A DNA stretch of 64,000 bases, taken from NCBI RefSeq assembly GCF_001894765.1, contig NZ_BCWV01000003.1, positions 248,001 to 312,000 on the forward strand, written 5' to 3'. Positions 59,105 to 64,000 of this stretch are shown piece by piece (the stretch's first letter is position 1; every line of letters begins with the position of its first letter). The notes under the pieces are model-generated. The model made no database searches. It saw only the letters and a program-made list of their open reading frames with translations, and was not told the origin of the DNA. The position numbers were made by a program, and so were the translations under genes. Source of the DNA: Rhodococcoides corynebacterioides NBRC 14404 (lineage in GTDB: Bacteria > Actinomycetota > Actinomycetes > Mycobacteriales > Mycobacteriaceae).

Positions 59105-59157
59105 CACAGCGGTGGGAACCGCGCGGGTGACACAGCGGTGGGAACCGCGCGGGTGAC
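59087..59157. repeat. 26-base tandem repeat (2.7 copies) at the island's right end
   Basis: Units at 59087-59112 and 59113-59138 are identical, and a 19-base third copy covers 59139-59157. The first unit contains the last codons and stop of the permease gene. Since 26 is not a multiple of three, later copies are not in frame. It marks the junction with the convergent GAF regulator gene. Confidence 0.92.
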
Positions 59158-59174
59158 GGCCGGATGACGACGGG

Positions 59175-60431
59175 TCAGGCGCCGAGCAGCCGCAGGCGAG
59201 CCTCGACCTGAGCGTGGAGCGCCGACGCCGGGTCGAGGGTGTGCAGGTACGCCTCCATCGCCCGGGCGTCGTCGCGGCCGTGCACGGATGCCGTCCAGCG
59301 CGCGAGGAGGACCGGATCTCCGCATCGCAGGAGCGCCGCCTGCATTCGCACCCGCAACTCGTCGCGAATCTCCTCGATACCGGGAGCATCCGACGACGGG
59401 AGGACGGTGCCGGTGTAGAGCCGCAGTGCGGTGTCGACGTCGCCGCGATCGAGGGCGGCGCGGACGTCCTCGACGTCGGAGGTCAGCGTCCCCACCAACC
59501 GATAGGGCCGCGAGGCGAGACCATCGGCTCCGAACACCTTACGGAGACGGGACATCTCGGCTCGGACGGTCACCGAGTCGAGTTCGTTCTCGTCGAGCAG
59601 CACCGCGAGGTGGTCGGCACCGAGGCCCTCCGGATGGGCCTGCAGGAGCAGGAGCATCTCGGCGTGGCGGCCCGACAGCGGACTGCGCTCGGCGCCGCGC
59701 ACCAGGGTGGGGCGAGGGGTGCCCAGCACCTCGAGGCGCGGCCCGGCGGTCTCGAGGCGCGGTGACTCGAGCAGCCGCAGACGCAGTTCGGACTCGGCGG
59801 CGGCGACGGTGGCGCGAACCAGCTGCAGCACCTCCGGAACCGCCACCCGCGGGCCGCCGGTGATGTCGATGGCGCCGAGGACCCGGCCGGTCAGCGGATC
59901 GTGCACGGGGGCAGCGCTGCAGCTCCAGTCCTGAACGGGGCGGGCGAAGTGCTCGGCGGCGAAGATCTGGACGCAGTGATCGACGGCCAGCGCCGTTCCG
60001 GGGGCGTTGGTCCCCATCCGACTCTCGCTCCAGTCGGTGCCCTCGGCGAAGTTCATCGCGTGGGCCCGATCCTTGGCGACGGTGTCGCCCTCCACCCACA
60101 ACAACCGACCCGACGCGTCGGTGATGGCGACGAGCAGGCCGGTGTCGGCGGCGTCCTCGACGAGGAGCTTGCGGACGACGGGTCGGATCAACGACATCGG
60201 ATGTTCGGTGCGATAGCGCTCGAGCGACGCGGCGTCCATGGCGTCGTCGGCCGCGCGATCCGGATCGACGCCCATGGTGCGGCTGCGACGCCACGATTCC
60301 AGCACGACCGACCGCACCGAGCTGTCCGTCCCGCTGGGACGCTCGAGGAAGGTCTCGTGCGCCCGCGACACCGTCCGGGCCAGGGCGGTCGGGTCCTCGC
60401 CGGGGCGAACAGCGACCCACGGGTTGGTCAC
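59175..60431 (-). CDS. GAF-domain transcriptional regulator (AcoR-like, no AAA+ domain)
   Basis: 418 aa. The GTG at 60431 with GAGAGGAG upstream is preferred over the ATG at 60467. The N-terminal half is an AcoR-type GAF region (VLESWRRSRTMGVDPD, then LLVAITDASGRLLWVEGD, GTDWSESRMGTNAPGTAL, VHDPLTGRVLGAIDITGG). The C-terminal part has a helix-turn-helix-like LSGRHAEMLLLLQAHPEGL...VTVRAEMSRLRKVFG but no sigma-54 interaction domain. In mycolic actinobacteria such regulators often accompany exaC-type dehydrogenases; here exaC lies about 18 kb away, across the lanthipeptide island. Confidence 0.88.
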   Translation of the reverse strand: MTNPWVAVRPGEDPTALARTVSRAHETFLERPSGTDSSVRSVVLESWRRSRTMGVDPDRAADDAMDAASLERYRTEHPMSLIRPVVRKLLVEDAADTGLLVAITDASGRLLWVEGDTVAKDRAHAMNFAEGTDWSESRMGTNAPGTALAVDHCVQIFAAEHFARPVQDWSCSAAPVHDPLTGRVLGAIDITGGPRVAVPEVLQLVRATVAAAESELRLRLLESPRLETAGPRLEVLGTPRPTLVRGAERSPLSGRHAEMLLLLQAHPEGLGADHLAVLLDENELDSVTVRAEMSRLRKVFGADGLASRPYRLVGTLTSDVEDVRAALDRGDVDTALRLYTGTVLPSSDAPGIEEIRDELRVRMQAALLRCGDPVLLARWTASVHGRDDARAMEAYLHTLDPASALHAQVEARLRLLGA

Positions 60432-60491
60432 GTGCGCTCCTCTCGGGACCGGGGTGTACCGCTCCACTGTAACTCAGCTCACAGTGTCGAT

Positions 60492-61997
60492 TCATCGTCC
60501 TCGGCGAACGGCAGCCGACCGGTCGGCCTCGGCGACCAGCATCTCCGTCGCCCGGTGGGCGGCCATGATCACCGTGGCGTGGGGCCCGCGCGTCGGGACC
60601 GCAGGGAACATCGACGCGTCCACGACGGCCAGTCCCGACACCCCGAACACCCGGCAGGACGAGTCGACGACGGCGAGCGGGTCGTCGTCCGCTCCCATCC
60701 GAGCGCTGCCGACGGTGTGCAGCGCGGCACCCGGAGGCAGGGGCGCGTCGAGGGCGGTGGTGACGTGGCCGACGACCTCGGCCATCTCCGGCCGACCGAG
60801 AAGATCGTGCGCCAACGCCACCCCGTCGACGAGTGCTCGCCGGTCGGCATCGGCGACGGGATGGTCGACGCGCGGTGCGGCGAACGGGTCGGCGGAGAGC
60901 GGGACGACGGACCCGAGGGGTTCGGCGACCATCGCCGCGACTCCGATCACGGGATCGCCGGGCGGAACTCCGTCGATCAGTCGGTCGAACGATGTGGAAT
61001 AGCAGCGTAATTCGACAGGACCCGCCTCCAGCACCACCTCCAGGGGGGTGCGCCAGGTCTGGGCGACCCGGAGCGGCCGGTACCCTTCCGCCACCTCCGG
61101 TGGCCGATAGGCGACAGCCACCTCCGGGTGATCGCCGACCCCCACGCCCACCCCGGGCCGGTCGACGACGACGTCGACCCCGATGCCGCGCAGGGTCTCT
61201 CGCGGTCCGATGCCGGAGTGCATCAGTACGGTGGCGGTCCGTACCGTACCGGCGGCGAGGATCACGCGGTCCGCGCCAACGGTGAACGCGCCGTGCACAT
61301 CTCGACCCGACACCCCGACGACGCGGCCCGCGACCACGTCCACCCGCGCCACCACCGCCTCGCCGCGCACCTCGACGAGACCGGCGACGGGCGCCAGGAA
61401 CGCCTCCGCGGCGGACACCCGCCGTCCACCGGCCACGTTGGACGGCACCGCGCCCACCCCGTCGCCGGCATCCGCCGCGTTCAGATCGTCGAGATCCCGG
61501 TGGCCGGCGGCCGTCGCGGCGCGACGGAACGCGTCCGCCACGGGGGCGACGACGGCGCGCGAGACCGGCATCGGCCCGTCCGTTCCGTGCCCGGGCCGGT
61601 CGCCCAGGTCGAGGTCGGTCTCGATGCGGCGGAACCCCTCGGCGACGACGTCGGCCGACCACCGATCCCGAGGCCACCGCGCGAAGTCCGCGAGGGGGGC
61701 ACGAACGAAGTACGCGCCGTTCACCGCACTCGACCCGCCGAGCACCCGGCCGCGGGTCCCGACGACGTCGCGCGCGCCGTCCACTCGCGTCGTGATCGGG
61801 TCGACGTACCGGGACGACGGCCCGATCGGCAGACGCCGCGCGTCGGTCAGCTCCGTCATGGACAACCCCGGATCGGACAGCAGGGCCATGGTGGTCGACC
61901 CCGCTTCGAGCAGCATCACGGACGCGCCGGCGCGGGCGAACCCCGCTGCGGCAACGCATCCCGCGCTTCCGCCACCGACCACGACGACATCCGGCAC
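60492..61997 (-). CDS. mftG: Mycofactocin system GMC oxidoreductase
   Basis: A 501-aa FAD-dependent glucose-methanol-choline oxidoreductase. PDVVVVGGGSAGCVAAAGFARAGASVMLLEAG is the dinucleotide fold, GTRGRVLGGSSAVNGAYFVRAP the GMC signature 1, ILAAGTVRTATVLMHSGIGP the signature 2 region, and HTVGSARMGADDDPLAVVDSSCRVFGVSGLAVVDASMFP the C-terminal active-site block. In mycobacteria MftG passes electrons from mycofactocinol to the respiratory chain. The GTG at 61997, six bases after the mftF stop, gives the standard start. Confidence 0.93.
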   Translation of the reverse strand: MPDVVVVGGGSAGCVAAAGFARAGASVMLLEAGSTTMALLSDPGLSMTELTDARRLPIGPSSRYVDPITTRVDGARDVVGTRGRVLGGSSAVNGAYFVRAPLADFARWPRDRWSADVVAEGFRRIETDLDLGDRPGHGTDGPMPVSRAVVAPVADAFRRAATAAGHRDLDDLNAADAGDGVGAVPSNVAGGRRVSAAEAFLAPVAGLVEVRGEAVVARVDVVAGRVVGVSGRDVHGAFTVGADRVILAAGTVRTATVLMHSGIGPRETLRGIGVDVVVDRPGVGVGVGDHPEVAVAYRPPEVAEGYRPLRVAQTWRTPLEVVLEAGPVELRCYSTSFDRLIDGVPPGDPVIGVAAMVAEPLGSVVPLSADPFAAPRVDHPVADADRRALVDGVALAHDLLGRPEMAEVVGHVTTALDAPLPPGAALHTVGSARMGADDDPLAVVDSSCRVFGVSGLAVVDASMFPAVPTRGPHATVIMAAHRATEMLVAEADRSAAVRRGR

Positions 61998-62002
61998 GCG
62001 AA

Positions 62003-63445
62003 CTACCCGACGAGCTTGGGCATCAGGGGGCGGTGGTCTCGCTCGGTCACCGCGCCGAGCCACAGTCCGGTGCCGTAGGCGACGTCGTCGAGACGCTTGT
62101 AGGTCACGTAGGACACCGGGCCCAGTCCGCCGGGCTCACGATGGGACGCCCAGTCGCGCAGACCCTCCGCGAGCGCGATCGCCACGGCGAGACGCCGGAT
62201 GCGTCGGGAGAGAAGGATGGCGAGCAGAGTGATCGGCCAGTAGTGGCGCACCACCGCGGACGCCAGCTGCCAGGCGCCACCGACGAAACCACGCGCGGCG
62301 AAGACCGCGGCCAGGCGGGTGGGGTGATCGAGATCGGCGAACACCCGTCGCAGCCGACCGATGGTCACGGCCATGGTGATCACGGCGCCGAGCAGGCCGG
62401 TTCGGGTGCCCGTGGCCGTCATCAGCAATGCCGCGAGGGTGGGAACGGACATCACGACCGGGGGCACCTTGCCCTCGTGTCGAGCGGCCAGGGACACCGC
62501 ACCCGTACCGTAGAAAAGCTTGCGCGCGAACCACTCTCGCAGTGTCACGCGGTGATCGTGGGCCACCCGCGCCACCGGCTCGTACCGCAACCGCCACCCC
62601 GCGTCCTGCAGGCGCCAGCACAGATCGACGTCCTCGGCGACGTGCATGTCGGGATCGAATCCGCCGCACTCGTGCACGGCCCGTCGGCGCACCACGACGG
62701 CGGCACTCGGCACGTAGGACACGGGACCACCGGCACGAACCGGTCCCTCCCGCCGGCCCAGGTCGAGCGACGACCGGGCGTGCTCGTAGCGGGCGAGCGC
62801 GCTGCCCTCCGGTTCGAGCGCGACGATGCGCGGCGCCACCAGCCCCACCGACGGGTCGGAGAAGTGGCTCAGCACCACCTCGAGCCACCCCTTCCGGGGC
62901 ACCACGTCGGAGTCGAGGAACGCCACGAAATCGGTGCCGGCCGCGCCCAGTCCCGTGTTGCGGGCTGCGGCCGGGCCGCGGGCCGACTCGTGCCGCACCA
63001 CGGTGACCGACGGGGCGGCCGGGTCGTCGCCGAACCCGGCGGGCACCTCGATCGGCACCGACGACCCGTCGTCCACCACGACGACGCGCAGTCCCCGCAG
63101 CGACTTCAGCAGCCGGTGCAGCCCGTCACGGTTGTCCTTGACCGGCACCACCACCGTGACGTCGGCGGCGGAGGGGACGGACATCGGGCGAGGATTGGCG
63201 ACACCGGAATCGAGCAGGCGACGGGCGACGACGGCGGAATCGGGATCGCTCACCCGCAAAAACCCGTCGCCGATCATCGCCGCGGCCTCGGGCGCCAAGG
63301 TCACCATGCGAGGCGGCGACCCGCCGATCAGAACGCGACCACCGGACAGCGAGCGCACCCTCGGGTCGATCCGGACGCCGAATCCGTCGGGTAGTCGACC
63401 GTCACGCATCGGGTCATCGTAAGCAACCGGATCGGGATTTGTCAT
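62003..63445 (-). CDS. mftF: Mycofactocin glycosyltransferase
   Basis: A 480-aa GT2-family glycosyltransferase. [37 protein letters not shown], and [24 protein letters not shown] give the nucleotide-sugar and metal-binding pattern. C-terminal hydrophobic helices follow ([25 protein letters not shown]). MftF attaches beta-1,4-linked glucose units to premycofactocin. The ATG at 63445 has GGGAG just upstream, 32 bases after the mftE stop. Confidence 0.95.
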   Translation of the reverse strand: MTNPDPVAYDDPMRDGRLPDGFGVRIDPRVRSLSGGRVLIGGSPPRMVTLAPEAAAMIGDGFLRVSDPDSAVVARRLLDSGVANPRPMSVPSAADVTVVVPVKDNRDGLHRLLKSLRGLRVVVVDDGSSVPIEVPAGFGDDPAAPSVTVVRHESARGPAAARNTGLGAAGTDFVAFLDSDVVPRKGWLEVVLSHFSDPSVGLVAPRIVALEPEGSALARYEHARSSLDLGRREGPVRAGGPVSYVPSAAVVVRRRAVHECGGFDPDMHVAEDVDLCWRLQDAGWRLRYEPVARVAHDHRVTLREWFARKLFYGTGAVSLAARHEGKVPPVVMSVPTLAALLMTATGTRTGLLGAVITMAVTIGRLRRVFADLDHPTRLAAVFAARGFVGGAWQLASAVVRHYWPITLLAILLSRRIRRLAVAIALAEGLRDWASHREPGGLGPVSYVTYKRLDDVAYGTGLWLGAVTERDHRPLMPKLVG

Positions 63446-63477
63446 AGCTCCCTCGACATCGGGAACCGCGATCGGAA

Positions 63478-64000
63478 TCAGTGCAGCACGGCGCGGTCGT
63501 CGGGTGTCCACCGATCGACGGACACTCGGAAGCGGTGCCGCAGCTCGGTGAGAAGGCGCGTGCCCTCGGCGGCGTTCGCGCCCGTCGGATCGCCCAGCAC
63601 ACCGGTGGGCGAGACACCCGCGACCCCCTCGACTCTCAAGCGGTCCATGAGGTTCGACACCGGATCCGTCACCCCCGCCTCGGCCGCGTCGACCCGGACC
63701 GACCGGGGATCGAGGTGCAGGAGCAGCGAGGTCTCGGTCCGGCCGGCGTGCGCGTCGGCGCCCGGGATCGCGCACGGAAACCACGCGGCGTCGCGCCCCT
63801 CGTGGCGTAGCAGCGTCACGGCGTCACGCAGGGCGCGGCCGTTGCCGCCGTGGCCGTTCACGAACACCACCCGCTCGGCCCACCGGAACGCCGACCGTCC
63901 GTACTCGACCACGACGGAGGTGAGCACGTCGAGTCCGATCGACACCGTGCCGCGAAAACCCTCGTGCTCCCCGCTGGCGCCGTAGGCGATCGCGGGGGCC
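63478..64000 (-). CDS. mftE: Mycofactocin precursor peptide peptidase, 3' part (5' end outside window)
   Basis: A creatininase-family metalloprotease, cut by the right edge. The visible ~173 residues include [17 protein letters not shown] and [17 protein letters not shown], the metal-binding motifs of the family, and [22 protein letters not shown]. MftE releases the C-terminal Val-Tyr-derived dipeptide from modified MftA. The mftE-mftF-mftG order matches mycobacterial mft clusters; mftA-D should lie to the right. Confidence 0.94.
   Translation of the reverse strand, partial: APAIAYGASGEHEGFRGTVSIGLDVLTSVVVEYGRSAFRWAERVVFVNGHGGNGRALRDAVTLLRHEGRDAAWFPCAIPGADAHAGRTETSLLLHLDPRSVRVDAAEAGVTDPVSNLMDRLRVEGVAGVSPTGVLGDPTGANAAEGTRLLTELRHRFRVSVDRWTPDDRAVLH

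Noticed and set aside
51227-59157. Tandem repeats as possible CRISPR arrays
   Set aside because: The units are directly adjacent with no unique spacers, lie in or at the ends of coding sequences, and have no cas genes nearby.

Overview
The window is very GC-rich DNA from a mycolic-acid actinobacterium, most likely Rhodococcus or a close Nocardiaceae relative. This rests on codon use, the end of a mycofactocin (mft) cluster, an F420-type oxidoreductase, an ethanolamine operon with an ExaC-type aldehyde dehydrogenase plus DUF779 partner, and a single NRPS gene longer than 33 kb. No tRNA, rRNA, CRISPR array or transposase was seen.

Layout. (1) 1-33116, minus strand: the 5' part of one giant NRPS gene that runs off the left edge without a stop, at least 11,038 codons. 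Nine modules are visible: C-A-PCP-E / C-A-PCP x6 / C-A-PCP-E / C-A-PCP-E(truncated). (2) 33596-38715, minus: a YtcJ-type amidohydrolase, eutC, eutB and an ethanolamine permease in one operon. (3) 38805-39769: an AbiEi/DUF559 gene bracketed by two near-identical hairpins. (4) 39777-41827, minus: a DUF779 protein and acetaldehyde dehydrogenase, which complete ethanolamine -> acetaldehyde -> acetate. (5) 41925-43637, minus: a LuxR-type regulator. (6) 43934-59104: a lanthipeptide island. It contains a class II pair (60-aa precursor plus LanM), a two-component system with a small membrane protein, and a class V-like operon: methyltransferase, APH-like kinase (LanK), HopA1-like lyase (LanY), two tandem precursors, an F420-type reductase (LanJ-like), a cysteine decarboxylase flavoprotein (LanD-like), a degenerate APH-fold protein (candidate LanX), an M16 protease and an ABC exporter. 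(7) 59175-60431, minus: a GAF-domain regulator. (8) 60492-64000, minus: mftG, mftF and mftE (partial).

How the parts work together. In the class V-like operon the expected order is phosphorylation and elimination of Ser/Thr (LanK + LanY), ring closure (candidate LanX), reduction of dehydro residues (LanJ), oxidative decarboxylation of the C-terminal Cys (LanD), possible methylation, leader removal (M16) and export (ABC). Most junctions are 4-base overlaps, so the genes look translationally coupled. A strong hairpin after the two precursor genes probably sets precursor/enzyme stoichiometry. A LanM with its own Thr/Cys-ending precursor next to a class V set with two further precursors is the most unusual content of the window. 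The NRPS probably makes a long, N-acylated peptide with D-residues at positions 1, 8 and 9, with Ser at position 5 (confident) and Gln/Glu at position 9 (moderate).
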